A stretch of 64,000 bases of DNA from contig CAYGQD010000010.1 of the NCBI GenBank assembly GCA_964351855.1, positions 1-64,000 on the forward strand. Reading direction: 5' to 3'. This document shows positions 52,106 through 61,194 of the stretch, one piece after another. Made by a program: the position numbers and the translations under genes. The number at the start of each line of letters is the position of its first letter. The first letter of the stretch is position 1. This stretch comes from JBCDHN01 sp964351855 (GTDB taxonomy: Bacteria > Verrucomicrobiota > Verrucomicrobiia > Verrucomicrobiales > DEV007). The notes beneath the pieces are model-generated. The model was not told the origin of the DNA. It ran no database searches and was given only the letters and a program-made list of their open reading frames with translations.

Positions 52106-53536
52106 TTAGGACTTGGCTTCCTTCTTCTTCAGAACGGTATCAATCCCGCCCTTCATGTAGAAGTCCATTTCCGGCACGGTGTCGTGCTTTCCATCGAGCA
52201 CTTCCTTGAAACCACGCACGGTTTCCTCGATCGAAACATACTCACCGGGAGTGCCCGTGAAAATCTCCGCAACACTGAACGGCTGGGAGAGGAAGCGCTG
52301 AAGTTTCCGGGCTCGGAAGACGATCAACTTGTCCTCATCACTGAGCTCGTCCATTCCTAGAATCGCGATGATGTCCTGGAGATCTTTGTAACGCTGAAGC
52401 ACGTTCTGAACGCCACGAGCGACCTCGTAGTGCTCTTCACCAACCACATCTGGCGCCAGGGCGGTGGACGTGGATGCGAGCGGATCAACCGCTGGATAAA
52501 TCCCTAGTTCGGCGAGGGAACGTTCCAACACCACCGTAGAATCCAGGTGAGCGAAGGTGTTTGCCGGAGCAGGGTCGGTCAAGTCATCTGCCGGAACGTA
52601 GACCGCCTGGAACGAAGTAATCGAACCTTTGTTCGTTGAAGTAATGCGTTCCTGCATCGCTCCCATCTCAGAAGCGAGAGTTGGCTGGTATCCCACCGCA
52701 GAGGGCGTCCGGCCGAGAAGTGCGGAGACCTCTGATCCAGCCTGGGAGAAACGGAAAACGTTATCCACGAAGAGGAGAACGTCCTGATTCTTCTCATCCC
52801 GGAAATACTCGGCCATGGCCAAGGCGGAAAGCGCCACGCGGAGACGTGCGCCCGGAGGCTCGTTCATCTGTCCGTAAACCAGCGCCACTTTGGAATTGCT
52901 GATGTCATTTTGGTCAATAACGCCGGATTCACTCATCTCCTGGTAGAGATCATTTCCTTCCCGGGTCCGTTCTCCAACCCCTGCGAAGATGGAGTAACCC
53001 CCGTGTCCCTTTGCGATGTTGTTGATCAGTTCCATGATGATGACGGTCTTGCCGACACCAGCACCACCGAACGCTCCCACCTTTCCACCCTTCGTAAAGG
53101 GGCAGATCAGGTCAATCACCTTGATCCCGGTTTCCAGAACTTGAGCGGAAGTTGATTGCTCGGTCAGCGGGGGCGCGGGGCGGTGAATTGGGTAGCGTTT
53201 TGCCGCGCGGACTTCCCCTTTCTCGTCTTGAGGCTCACCCGTGACGTTGAAAATTCGACCTAAAACGGCTTCACCAACGGGTACTGTGATCGCATCTCCC
53301 GTATCAGTGACTTTCATGCCGCGCTTCAACCCTTCGGTAGTCGACATGGCCACGGCGCGAACCCAGCCGTCGCCAAGGTGCGATTGCACTTCAAGTGTCA
53401 ACTTGTTGGGCTTGCCGTAGAGCTCATACTCTACCTCAATGGCATTGTAGATTTTCGGCAGCTTGTCTGCCTTACTGAAGTCGGCATCGATCACCGGGCC
53501 GATGACTTGAACGATATGTCCCTCGTTGTTACTCAT
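52106..53536 (-). CDS. atpD: ATP synthase F1 subunit beta
   Basis: 476 aa. Walker A GGAGVGKTVIIMEL, Walker B VLLFVDNVFRFSQAG and the DELSDEDKL C-terminal block. It is the catalytic subunit; three copies sit in F1. It stands 12 bp before atpC and 44 bp after atpG. In the beta Walker B region the usual FIDNIFRF reads FVDNVFRF, a conservative change. Confidence 0.98.
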   Translation of the reverse strand: MSNNEGHIVQVIGPVIDADFSKADKLPKIYNAIEVEYELYGKPNKLTLEVQSHLGDGWVRAVAMSTTEGLKRGMKVTDTGDAITVPVGEAVLGRIFNVTGEPQDEKGEVRAAKRYPIHRPAPPLTEQSTSAQVLETGIKVIDLICPFTKGGKVGAFGGAGVGKTVIIMELINNIAKGHGGYSIFAGVGERTREGNDLYQEMSESGVIDQNDISNSKVALVYGQMNEPPGARLRVALSALAMAEYFRDEKNQDVLLFVDNVFRFSQAGSEVSALLGRTPSAVGYQPTLASEMGAMQERITSTNKGSITSFQAVYVPADDLTDPAPANTFAHLDSTVVLERSLAELGIYPAVDPLASTSTALAPDVVGEEHYEVARGVQNVLQRYKDLQDIIAILGMDELSDEDKLIVFRARKLQRFLSQPFSVAEIFTGTPGEYVSIEETVRGFKEVLDGKHDTVPEMDFYMKGGIDTVLKKKEAKS

Positions 53537-53580
53537 TATTGTGGGTCGTAAAAATTCTTATGTGGTGGGAAAGGATGGGA

Positions 53581-54477
53581 TCACTCGAGTGCTTTCATCG
53601 CAGTCGTGATTTCCAGCAGTTCGGAGGTAATTGCGGCCTGCCGCTGCTTGTTGTAGGCCAGGGTCAAATCGCCAATCATCTCCTTCGCATTGTCGGTCGC
53701 GCTCTTCATCGCAACCATCCGTGCACTGTGCTCAGAGGCACGGCTTTCAAGAAGCATCTGATAAACCTGATAATTCAGATAGAGTGGAATGATGGTATCG
53801 AGCACCACTTCCGGAGTTGGTTCGAAGATGTAACCCGCAGGACCAGCACTGCCGCCTACCAATTCGACGGACTTATCGTCGCCCATCCCAATGAAGTCTT
53901 TGTCGCGACCCAAATCGATCGGGCGAACGGGAAGAAGGGTCTCCAGGGTTGGCTCTTGCTTGATCGTGTTGATGAAATTCGTAAAGGCGACGGAGACCTT
54001 GGTGAATTTTCCTTCCAGGAACTGATTGATGAGAAACTGGGAAACGAGTTTGGACTCGCTGAAATGAACGGGATCATGGACGTGAAAATCCGCGATCAGC
54101 TTTTTGCCAAGACGAGCCAAAGAGTTCTTCCCTTTCCTCCCGACTGTGACGATCTCGACGTCCTCATTCTCGTTGTCGGTAACCTTTCGCAACAAGTTGG
54201 TATTGAGACCGCCGCAAAGTCCTTTGTCGGTGGTGATGACAAGCATCAACTCGTTCCCTTCACCCCGTTCGGCCAGGAGTGGGTGCTGATCCTCTTCGGT
54301 CTGGTCCTTCAGATTGACCAACACCTTATTCATGAGGTCGGCGTAAGAACGACCTGCGGTGGCTTGGTCCTGCGCCTTCTTCATTTTCGACGCCGCCACC
54401 AACTGCATGGCTTTGGTGATCTGCGCCGTATTTTTGACCGACTTGATTCGTCGGCGAATGTCGCGTGTGCTGGCCAC
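53581..54477 (-). CDS. atpG: ATP synthase F1 subunit gamma
   Basis: 298 aa from a GTG. STRDIRRRIKSVKNTAQITKAM at the N-terminus, DKGLCGGLNTNL in the middle and EMIGDLTLAYNKQRQAAIT at the C-terminus are all typical. It forms the central stalk. No frameshift; the two long end helices are complete. Confidence 0.97.
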   Translation of the reverse strand: MASTRDIRRRIKSVKNTAQITKAMQLVAASKMKKAQDQATAGRSYADLMNKVLVNLKDQTEEDQHPLLAERGEGNELMLVITTDKGLCGGLNTNLLRKVTDNENEDVEIVTVGRKGKNSLARLGKKLIADFHVHDPVHFSESKLVSQFLINQFLEGKFTKVSVAFTNFINTIKQEPTLETLLPVRPIDLGRDKDFIGMGDDKSVELVGGSAGPAGYIFEPTPEVVLDTIIPLYLNYQVYQMLLESRASEHSARMVAMKSATDNAKEMIGDLTLAYNKQRQAAITSELLEITTAMKALE

Positions 54478-54518
54478 TTCTTTAAGGTTTGGTAATCGGT
54501 GATCGAGTCAGGACGAAC

Positions 54519-56051
54519 TTACTTCCACGTCTTTTTGAAATCGCTCAGCGCTTCTTTCAAGCCGCTGACGATCTCATCGCTCAAGGCTTTCTCATTGCGG
54601 ATTTTCCCGAGAAGATCGGACTTCCGGTTGGTGAGAAACTCTTCCAACTGTCCCTGGCATTCTTTAATCCGCTCCACGTCAACGTTATCGAAACCACCGT
54701 TTTGGACCGTCCAAAGCAATGCAACTTCAACCTCCATCGGGATTGGAGAATACTGATTCTGCTTAAAGAGTTCCACGATACGCTCGCCTCGCTTAATCGT
54801 TGCTTTGGTTCCCTCGTCGAGATCGGATCCGAACTGAGCAAAAGCCTGCAGTTCCCGGAACTGAGCGAGATCCAGTTTGATTGTGCCGGACACCTTCTTG
54901 ATGGCCTTGGTTTGGGCGGCCGAGCCAACCCGGCTGACGGAAAGACCAACCGAAATTGCCGGACGAATCCCCTGGTAGAACAAATCGGTTTCCAGGAAAA
55001 TCTGACCGTCCGTGATCGAAATCACGTTCGTCGGAATGTAAGCGGAAACGTCACCAGCCTGAGTTTCGATGATCGGCAATGCAGTCAACGAACCTCCTCC
55101 GTGCTTTTCGCTCATCCGGGCTGAACGTTCGAGAAGGCGGCTGTGAAGATAGAAAACGTCACCCGGGTAGGCCTCACGACCGGATGGGCGGCGCAGAACG
55201 AGCGACACCTGGCGGTAGGCCGCAGCGTGTTTGGAAAGGTCATCATAAACGATCAGAGCGTCCAAACCCTGATCCATGAACCACTCACCCATGGCGCAAC
55301 CGGCATAGGGAGCCAAATACTGGTTCGTGGCTGGGTCGGAAGCGGTCGCCGAGACAATGATCGTATACTCCATTGCACCCGCAGCTTCGAGGGTGGCAAT
55401 GGTCCGGGCAATATTGGCCCGCTTCTGGCCCACGGCCACGTAGACACAGTAGACCGGCTTGTGGTCCTTGAGATCTCCTGCGGCTGCCGCCTGATTCTGT
55501 TTCGCTTGGGAAATAATCGTATCGACCGCAATGGTAGTTTTTCCCGTCGAACGGTCGCCAATGATCAACTCCCGCTGTCCGCGACCAATCGGGATCATCG
55601 CATCGATTGCCATAATTCCGGTTTGGACCGGAACACCAACCGACTGTCGAGGCAAAATGCCGGGTGCAATCTTCTCAACCGGATAAGTCGTTTCACTAAC
55701 GATTTCACCCTTTCCGTCCAAGGGCTGGCCGAGGGCATCTACCACGCGTCCGAGAAGGTGTTTTCCGACCGGGACAGAGAGCAACCGTCCCGTGGTCTTC
55801 ACTTCGTCACCTTCGGAAACGTCCAGACCGTCGCCTAACAAAATACAACCAACCTCGGTTTCTTCCAAGTTGAGGGCCAGACCATAGAGTCCGCCAGGGA
55901 ACTCGATCATCTCGTTCAACATGACGTCGCTCAGCCCTTCGATTTTGGCGACACCATCACCAATTTGGCGGACGACGCCGACATTCGACTTGGTAACCGA
56001 AGTTTTCAGTCCGGCGATTTCCGATTCCAGTTCCTGGAGGAGAGTGCTCAT
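54519..56051 (-). CDS. atpA: ATP synthase F1 subunit alpha
   Basis: 510 aa. Nucleotide site GDRSTGKTTIA, catalytic Arg in AISVGLSVSRVGS, and ADGVA-like start QIGDGVAKIEGL. The beta-barrel start is intact. Alpha subunits are non-catalytic but bind ATP. 11 bp separate it from atpH upstream. Confidence 0.98.
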   Translation of the reverse strand: MSTLLQELESEIAGLKTSVTKSNVGVVRQIGDGVAKIEGLSDVMLNEMIEFPGGLYGLALNLEETEVGCILLGDGLDVSEGDEVKTTGRLLSVPVGKHLLGRVVDALGQPLDGKGEIVSETTYPVEKIAPGILPRQSVGVPVQTGIMAIDAMIPIGRGQRELIIGDRSTGKTTIAVDTIISQAKQNQAAAAGDLKDHKPVYCVYVAVGQKRANIARTIATLEAAGAMEYTIIVSATASDPATNQYLAPYAGCAMGEWFMDQGLDALIVYDDLSKHAAAYRQVSLVLRRPSGREAYPGDVFYLHSRLLERSARMSEKHGGGSLTALPIIETQAGDVSAYIPTNVISITDGQIFLETDLFYQGIRPAISVGLSVSRVGSAAQTKAIKKVSGTIKLDLAQFRELQAFAQFGSDLDEGTKATIKRGERIVELFKQNQYSPIPMEVEVALLWTVQNGGFDNVDVERIKECQGQLEEFLTNRKSDLLGKIRNEKALSDEIVSGLKEALSDFKKTWK

Positions 56052-56062
56052 TTCTGCGTTAT

Positions 56063-56458
56063 TTAACTAAATTTATCTTGGAGTTGCTGGAGGCGAGCCC
56101 GGACGCTTCCGTCCCAAACATCGCTCCCTACCTTCACTCGCATGCCGCCGAGAAGCTCGGGGTTGCTTTTGAATTCAAAGGTCAAATCTTTGCCGTATTT
56201 CTTGCGGAGATCCGCCATAACACTGCTCTGCAGGTCAGCCCCGAGTTCGATCGCGCTATCCACCACCGCGTGTCGCTTCCCCAGCTCCAGTCGGAGTAGA
56301 TTCACGTAGGCGCTGAGAATTTGAAGATAACCACGCGGCTTCTTCTCAGCAATTTTGCCAACAAAAGCCCTCGCCCGATCGGCTTCAAGCAACCCATTCA
56401 CGAGCGTCGCCTGCAACAACTGGCGAGCGGTTCTGAGTGCATCTTTGCTGACTTTCAT
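56063..56458 (-). CDS. atpH: ATP synthase F1 subunit delta, short form
   Basis: 131 aa. The C-terminal half matches delta: SAIELGADLQSSVMADLRKK, NPELLGGMRVKVGSDVWDGSV, QQLQDKFS. Canonical delta subunits have about 175-185 aa, so roughly the first 50 residues of the N-terminal six-helix domain seem to be missing, although the gene keeps its place between atpF and atpA. No upstream start in the same frame recovers them before the atpF stop at 56480 (22 bp away). It may be a natural short form. Confidence 0.9.
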   Translation of the reverse strand: MKVSKDALRTARQLLQATLVNGLLEADRARAFVGKIAEKKPRGYLQILSAYVNLLRLELGKRHAVVDSAIELGADLQSSVMADLRKKYGKDLTFEFKSNPELLGGMRVKVGSDVWDGSVRARLQQLQDKFS

Positions 56459-56479
56459 GGTTCGTTGCGCCCGGAAGGC

Positions 56480-56989
56480 TTAGAGGGCGATTTGGCCAGC
56501 TGTTTCCTGATTGATCTTCTGCTGATCTTCCTTGTTCAAGATCTTGCCGGTCACCTTCGTCGTCGTATCAACGAGCAACCTCCCAAAGTCTTTCTTCAGC
56601 GAAGCGAGCGCTTGCTCGCGCTCGAGTTGGGACGCCTCTTTCGCCTTCGCGATGATGTTGTTGGCCTCTGCAGCGGCTTCCTGGGTCCTTTTCTCTTTGA
56701 GGCTGTCCCCATTGGCGCGAGCTTCTTCGATCAAGCGATCCGCTTCAGCATTGGCCTCGTCCACCTTGGCTTGAGCCAGGGCCTCCGCATTTTCCTGATC
56801 TTCCTTGATCTTCGCCAAGGCTGCTTCGCCTTCCGCGATGCGCTGGCGACGCAACTCTAGCATCGCCATGATCGGACCGAATGCTTTCGCCCTGAGGATC
56901 GCGAAAACGATCCCGAAAATGATGATTTGGGCAAAAAATTTGGCCCAGTTTAATCCGAACTGCTGGGCAATTTCCGTAAAAGTTTCCAT
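56480..56989 (-). CDS. atpF: ATP synthase FO subunit b
   Basis: 169 aa from the ATG at 56989; a longer frame to 57055 has a poor signal. One membrane helix (FFAQIIIFGIVFAILRAKAFG) is followed by a long charged helix (LELRRQRIAEGEAALAKIKE) forming the peripheral stalk. Located 80 bp after atpE. Normal for the family. Confidence 0.96.
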   Translation of the reverse strand: METFTEIAQQFGLNWAKFFAQIIIFGIVFAILRAKAFGPIMAMLELRRQRIAEGEAALAKIKEDQENAEALAQAKVDEANAEADRLIEEARANGDSLKEKRTQEAAAEANNIIAKAKEASQLEREQALASLKKDFGRLLVDTTTKVTGKILNKEDQQKINQETAGQIAL

Positions 56990-57069
56990 GTTCGACCGGC
57001 GAAGAGTGAGGAGTTGGTGAGAGGAAGCGTGGCGGGGAGCGGTGCTCCCCGCCACAAAAACGAGAAGGT

Positions 57070-57339
57070 CTAGTTTCCTTGAAGTGCGAGAATCAAGGCG
57101 TAAATGGCGATAGCCTCTGCGAGCGCCATTCCAATAATTCCGATGGTCAGAATGTTACCGAAAGCAGTGGGGTTACGCCCAACGGCTTCAGCGGCTTTCG
57201 AGCCGATCATTCCGATGCCGATTGCGGCAGCACCACCTGCGATGGCCAGGGTAAAACTACCCTTGATGCCAGCAGATCCAGCCTCAGCAGTTGCGCCAGC
57301 GGCGTCGGCTGCGAGAAGAGGTAAGAGGTCCATGAACAT
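57070..57339 (-). CDS. atpE: ATP synthase FO subunit c
   Basis: 89 aa, two membrane helices. The ion-binding Glu is in GMALAEAIAIYALI; the Glu is not followed by the Ser/Thr pair of Na+-type c subunits, so it is probably proton-coupled (inference). The start ATG at 57339 has AAGGA 9 nt before it, one of the few good Shine-Dalgarno sites in the window; the second ATG at 57333 is less likely. Confidence 0.96.
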   Translation of the reverse strand: MFMDLLPLLAADAAGATAEAGSAGIKGSFTLAIAGGAAAIGIGMIGSKAAEAVGRNPTAFGNILTIGIIGMALAEAIAIYALILALQGN

Positions 57340-57425
57340 TGTATTATTTCCTTGTAGGTTGGTTTGTTGTCTTTTTGCCGCCGCCCACAGTCTTTGCCAT
57401 GGTCACAACGGGAAAGTGGTCGGAT

Positions 57426-58268
57426 TTAGTGATCTTCTTGAGCTGTGGAGAGCTGAATGTAGACCGCGCAAAGGAGGGTGAAAACGATGGCCTGGAGGAG
57501 ACCAATCAAGAGTTCGAGAAAGTAGAAGGGAAGAGGAAAGGCGACGCTGCAGATGAAGGATAGGACGGGTCCAAACTTGTCGCCAAGGCCTCCCATGGTG
57601 TGCAAGAGCGTTTCCCCTGCGAAAACGTTTCCAAAGAGCCGCAATGCCAGTGAAACGGGGCGGAAAGCAATCGAGATGATTTCGATGAATCCTACAAAAA
57701 TGAAAATGGGAAGCAGTCCCCACCAAGTTGCCCCCTTGAATCCGCCCTTCGGGGCAAATGTGTGTTCGACAAAGCCCTTCACTCCAACCTCGCGAATCGT
57801 GAGATAAAACCATACCAGCATGAAGCAGGCGGCCATGCCCAGCGTCATGTTCATGTCTGCTGTAGCGGGACGAAGGAGCGGCGACGTCACATTGTCGAGC
57901 GTGAGAGGAGCAGTTCCGGTTCCCCATCCGATCGTTCCAACGCCCGGGAATAATCCAAACCAGTTCGCGATCAGGATGAAAATGAAGAGCGTCGTGAGAA
58001 GCGGAAAAGCGCGTGGGGCGACCTTTTTGCCGACAATTCCCTCAACCTGTCCATAGAGAAACTCGACCAGAAATTCGAAAGCATTCTGAGCCGCATGCGG
58101 AATGATCTGCATGTTCTTGGTTGCTCGACTGGCGAGAAACCAAATAAAACCGGTGACAACGGCGGCGACAAAAATTGAGTTCGTGAGCCACGTCCCAAAA
58201 GGAATGCGCTCAGCCTCAATTGATAATGCCAGGAGGGCTGCCATGTCCATGGATGCTAAGGGATGCAT
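57426..58268 (-). CDS. atpB: ATP synthase FO subunit a
   Basis: 280 aa from the ATG at 58268 (a TTG precedes it). The essential Arg is in SLALRLFGNVFAGE, and six membrane segments are visible. NWFGLFPGVGTIG is also typical. First gene of the operon atpBEFHAGDC on the minus strand; no atpI is found before it. A TGTGA-N6-TCACA palindrome lies about 85 bp upstream. Confidence 0.96.
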   Translation of the reverse strand: MHPLASMDMAALLALSIEAERIPFGTWLTNSIFVAAVVTGFIWFLASRATKNMQIIPHAAQNAFEFLVEFLYGQVEGIVGKKVAPRAFPLLTTLFIFILIANWFGLFPGVGTIGWGTGTAPLTLDNVTSPLLRPATADMNMTLGMAACFMLVWFYLTIREVGVKGFVEHTFAPKGGFKGATWWGLLPIFIFVGFIEIISIAFRPVSLALRLFGNVFAGETLLHTMGGLGDKFGPVLSFICSVAFPLPFYFLELLIGLLQAIVFTLLCAVYIQLSTAQEDH

Positions 58269-58352
58269 CAATTCAGAGGATTCGAAAGCGAAAAAGGTTT
58301 AGGGGTGAGTTCGGCTCCTGTTAACCTTCTCCCCAAAGGGGTGCAAAGGGAT

Positions 58353-58372
58353 TTTGTGAAATTTTTCACAAA
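58353..58372. promoter_or_regulatory. CRP/FNR-type palindrome upstream of the atp operon
   Basis: A perfect 20-bp palindrome, TTTGTGAAATT followed by TTTCACAAA, contains TGTGA-N6-TCACA. This is the consensus of CRP-like regulators. It lies 84 bp before the atpB ATG and about 38 bp after the nth stop (nth is on the same strand). It has no T-run, so it is not a standard terminator. Confidence 0.6.
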
Positions 58373-58409
58373 GTCGGGTCAGTGTTAGGATTTTGGGTTG
58401 GAGTCCCAT

Positions 58410-59060
58410 CTATTTCCGAGTCTTTACCGCCCGTTTTCGTTCCGGGAAACAGCGACGGCAGATTTCGCAAATCCTACCATCGCAACCTCGGGCTGAGCAG
58501 TGTTCCCGACCGTAGAAAATGATTTGCAGGTGAAGCTTGTTCCAGGACTGGCGGGGAAAGAGGCGCTTCAGGTCTCGTTCGGTTTGCTCAACGTTTTTGC
58601 CGGTGGTCAGCTTCCAGCGTTGGGCGAGTCGATGAATGTGGGTATCGACCGGGAACGCCGGTTCACCGAAGGCTTGGGCCATGACGACCGAAGCCGTTTT
58701 GTGCCCAACGCCAGGTAGCTTCTCCAGTTCGGCCATGTCTGCGGGGACTTCGCCCTGGTGGGATTCGACCAGGATTCGGGAGAGTTCGGAGATCGCTTTC
58801 GATTTGCGAGGGGAAAGTCCACAAGGCCGAATCACGGCCTGGATCTGGTCAACGGGGACGTCCATCATCTCCGCGGGAGTTCCGGCCAACTTCCAGAGAC
58901 CTGGTGTGATCTTGTTGACCCGCTCGTCCGTGCATTGCGCGGAAAGGAGAACCGCAACCAAGAGAGTGTAGGGATCGGTATGATCGAGAGGAATGGGAGT
59001 CTCTGGATAAAGCTCCTCCAGGCGAGTGCGGATGTACTCCGCTCGTTCCAGCTTCGTCAT
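58410..59060 (-). CDS. nth: Endonuclease III
   Basis: 216 aa. It removes oxidised pyrimidines and cleaves the backbone. HhH motif LPGVGHKTASVV with catalytic Lys121 and Asp139 in FPVDTHIHRLAQRW. The cluster region reads C188, C193, C198, C201, C204 (CSARGCDGRICEICRRC): five Cys, and the spacing does not match the usual C-x6-C-x2-C-x5-C. A [4Fe-4S] is still likely. Followed, same strand, by the atp operon; the 3D-domain gene is 45 bp upstream. Confidence 0.95.
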   Translation of the reverse strand: MTKLERAEYIRTRLEELYPETPIPLDHTDPYTLLVAVLLSAQCTDERVNKITPGLWKLAGTPAEMMDVPVDQIQAVIRPCGLSPRKSKAISELSRILVESHQGEVPADMAELEKLPGVGHKTASVVMAQAFGEPAFPVDTHIHRLAQRWKLTTGKNVEQTERDLKRLFPRQSWNKLHLQIIFYGREHCSARGCDGRICEICRRCFPERKRAVKTRK

Positions 59061-59105
59061 GTCGGCATGCTTCGACTGAAGCCGGTCTTCGAAGGAGTCG
59101 GTGCC

Positions 59106-59705
59106 CTAGGAAATGCGGCGTTTGGCGAGGTATTCCGCAGCCTCTTCTGAAACCGGGAAACCGTCGTGAAGTTCTTCGGGGAGCTCTTCGACTTTCTCTT
59201 TGATCCCCTCATACATTTCCCGGCAGTGCTGGGCCTTGTCGATACGGGCCCGGAGGATGGTAGCGCTTTCACGGAAGGAACCCCATTCCAGCACTTGAAT
59301 ACCGACCATGGGAGCACCCCAACGGCGCATTGCGGTCAAGGTGGGTTGATAAATGTCGATGGTATCGGTGCCGACAAGCGCGCTGCCGTAATCATCGACC
59401 TGATAAATCTGAGAATCGCCGACGATCTTGAATTTGGTGCCGACGGGATACCGGCTCCAGTCCGCCGCCGCGCTTCGCAAATCACCGGTATATTTCAGCG
59501 TAGTCCCAATCGCGTTCTTGTTGCCGTAGGGTTGGCTATCGGCTTCGTGATGGGTGTAGGCCGTCGTCTTGACCACGTAATGATGATCGTCGAATCCTTC
59601 CTGGGGTGCCTTGATGAAGGCGACTTCCGTCAGTTGCGATTTGGTGCTGCAGCTGGTGAGAGCAAGAACGGGTAGCAGACTGAGGGTGATGATGCGGAAG
59701 TTCAT
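59106..59705 (-). CDS. 3D-domain lipoprotein
   Basis: 199 aa. Lipobox LTSC (Cys19) after NFRIITLSLLPVLA. A 3D (double-psi barrel) domain is present: VKTTAYTHHEAD, AADWSRYPVGTKFKI, YQVDDYGSALVG and TDTIDIYQPT carry the Asp pattern (DDYG, DTID). The fold is that of MltA/RlpA-like and resuscitation-promoting-factor-linked wall enzymes. It probably acts on glycan strands at the envelope (inference). 45 bp upstream of nth, same strand, possibly co-transcribed. Confidence 0.9.
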   Translation of the reverse strand: MNFRIITLSLLPVLALTSCSTKSQLTEVAFIKAPQEGFDDHHYVVKTTAYTHHEADSQPYGNKNAIGTTLKYTGDLRSAAADWSRYPVGTKFKIVGDSQIYQVDDYGSALVGTDTIDIYQPTLTAMRRWGAPMVGIQVLEWGSFRESATILRARIDKAQHCREMYEGIKEKVEELPEELHDGFPVSEEAAEYLAKRRIS

Positions 59706-59834
59706 TCAGGTGCCATGGAGTGAAGATGGGAGCGAAAGAAAAGGGGGGCGTTTTTCAGGAGTGACGAACCCGTCCATTGAAAGGTGAAGTGGGTAATTCC
59801 GTCAAGTCCTGTTATTGATCAATCCGCAGTTTTT

Positions 59835-61058
59835 TCAGACGGAAATCAGGCCGAGTGAACCGAGGACGGCATAGGCGACGAAGATCAGGTAGAGGGCGAT
59901 CAGGAAGATGGCTTTGGCGCGGTTGAGCGAGCGTTTGTGCCAAAGAACGAGTAGGGTGATCAACGTCAGCGCCCAGAGCAAGATGCGCAGTCCGAGAATG
60001 CCGGGAATCGGCTTGCCGTCCTCTCCCAGCAACGAAACCGGTTCCCAGTTAGCTAGCCCGGAATACACGAACAGAGGAATCGACATGCAGACGCACACGT
60101 CAAAGATGTTCGAGCCAAAGGCGTTCGAAACCGCTCCGGAGTCATCGCCTCGGGAAGCCGCCCCGATCGAAAGAAACGTATCCGGCACGCTGGAAACGGC
60201 TGCGGCGAGAATGACGGCGACAAAGAAGGTCGGAACATCGAGCAAATCCGCCGTGGTGTAGCTGACCTCCACTAAGAAGTAGCAGGCCGTCGCCGCGAGC
60301 ACGGTGGAAACGATGATGATAGCCCAAACCGATATCGGATTAAGTCGAACCTTGCCAAAACCATAGAAAATCGACGCGGTTTGTGGCAGATCGTCCCAAT
60401 TCTCTTCCGCTTCAGTTGCCTTGGCTTGAAATCGCTTGGCGTCGATCCAGAGCCAGATCAGGTAGATCACGTAGAGACCCAGAAAAACCAGGCCATTCCA
60501 CCAGTGCATCTCTGGCTGCCACAGGAAATAGAGCAGGACGAGTTCGCAAACCATGAACCAGACGCCGTCGCGATAGAGGACTTCTTTGCCGACCTCGATG
60601 GTGGGTTTCTGAGGACGTTTCCAGGCCACGATCAACGCGACGCAGGCCGGAATCAGAATCATGTTGTAGATCGCGCTTCCCGCCGTGGTCGCAATCGCCG
60701 ATCCGTAGCCTTCCGCGCCACTCCCGTGATGCCCGCTGCCGTCGGCATCGAGTCCCTGAAGCGCCACCACCACAAAAAAGATGCCCGAAAATAGCTCCGG
60801 CATGGAACTGGCGACCGCGTCGAGGGTGGCTCCTCGGACCGAACCAGGGATTCGATAGCGTTTGCCAATCCATTGGGCCGCTTCGGCAAACGGATCGCAA
60901 ACTTGCCAGAGGACGATCGAAATTACGGTCGCCCCGGCCAGCATCGCGACCAATTGGAAGCCCTCGGACTGCGCATACATCCCGGCCGCCACCGCGAGCA
61001 GGGTGATGATCAGTCCCTTGAGATCGATTTGAGAAATTCTGGACGGGTTCTCTGACAT
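59835..61058 (-). CDS. Sodium/calcium exchanger family cation antiporter
   Basis: 407 aa from the ATG at 61058; the frame extends to 61148 without a good start. Ten or more hydrophobic segments. The two alpha-repeats are seen: ATLDAVASSMPELFSGIFF and AAVSSVPDTFLSIGAASRGD with SNAFGSNIFDV. These carry the cation-binding Glu/Asp and Ser residues. It should exchange Na+ or H+ for Ca2+ or another cation. Divergent from msrB. Confidence 0.93.
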   Translation of the reverse strand: MSENPSRISQIDLKGLIITLLAVAAGMYAQSEGFQLVAMLAGATVISIVLWQVCDPFAEAAQWIGKRYRIPGSVRGATLDAVASSMPELFSGIFFVVVALQGLDADGSGHHGSGAEGYGSAIATTAGSAIYNMILIPACVALIVAWKRPQKPTIEVGKEVLYRDGVWFMVCELVLLYFLWQPEMHWWNGLVFLGLYVIYLIWLWIDAKRFQAKATEAEENWDDLPQTASIFYGFGKVRLNPISVWAIIIVSTVLAATACYFLVEVSYTTADLLDVPTFFVAVILAAAVSSVPDTFLSIGAASRGDDSGAVSNAFGSNIFDVCVCMSIPLFVYSGLANWEPVSLLGEDGKPIPGILGLRILLWALTLITLLVLWHKRSLNRAKAIFLIALYLIFVAYAVLGSLGLISV

Positions 61059-61194
61059 GATTCGGCAGGGTCCAAGGCTGAACCGCATCAATGCTTTCAC
61101 AAGAAATTTTCCAAAGAAGCCTGTCGTAAGGCGCATCTTACCGTTCACGTCGAAAACCCGTTGCGCCCCTAATCAGGACTCCTACCTTACTACC

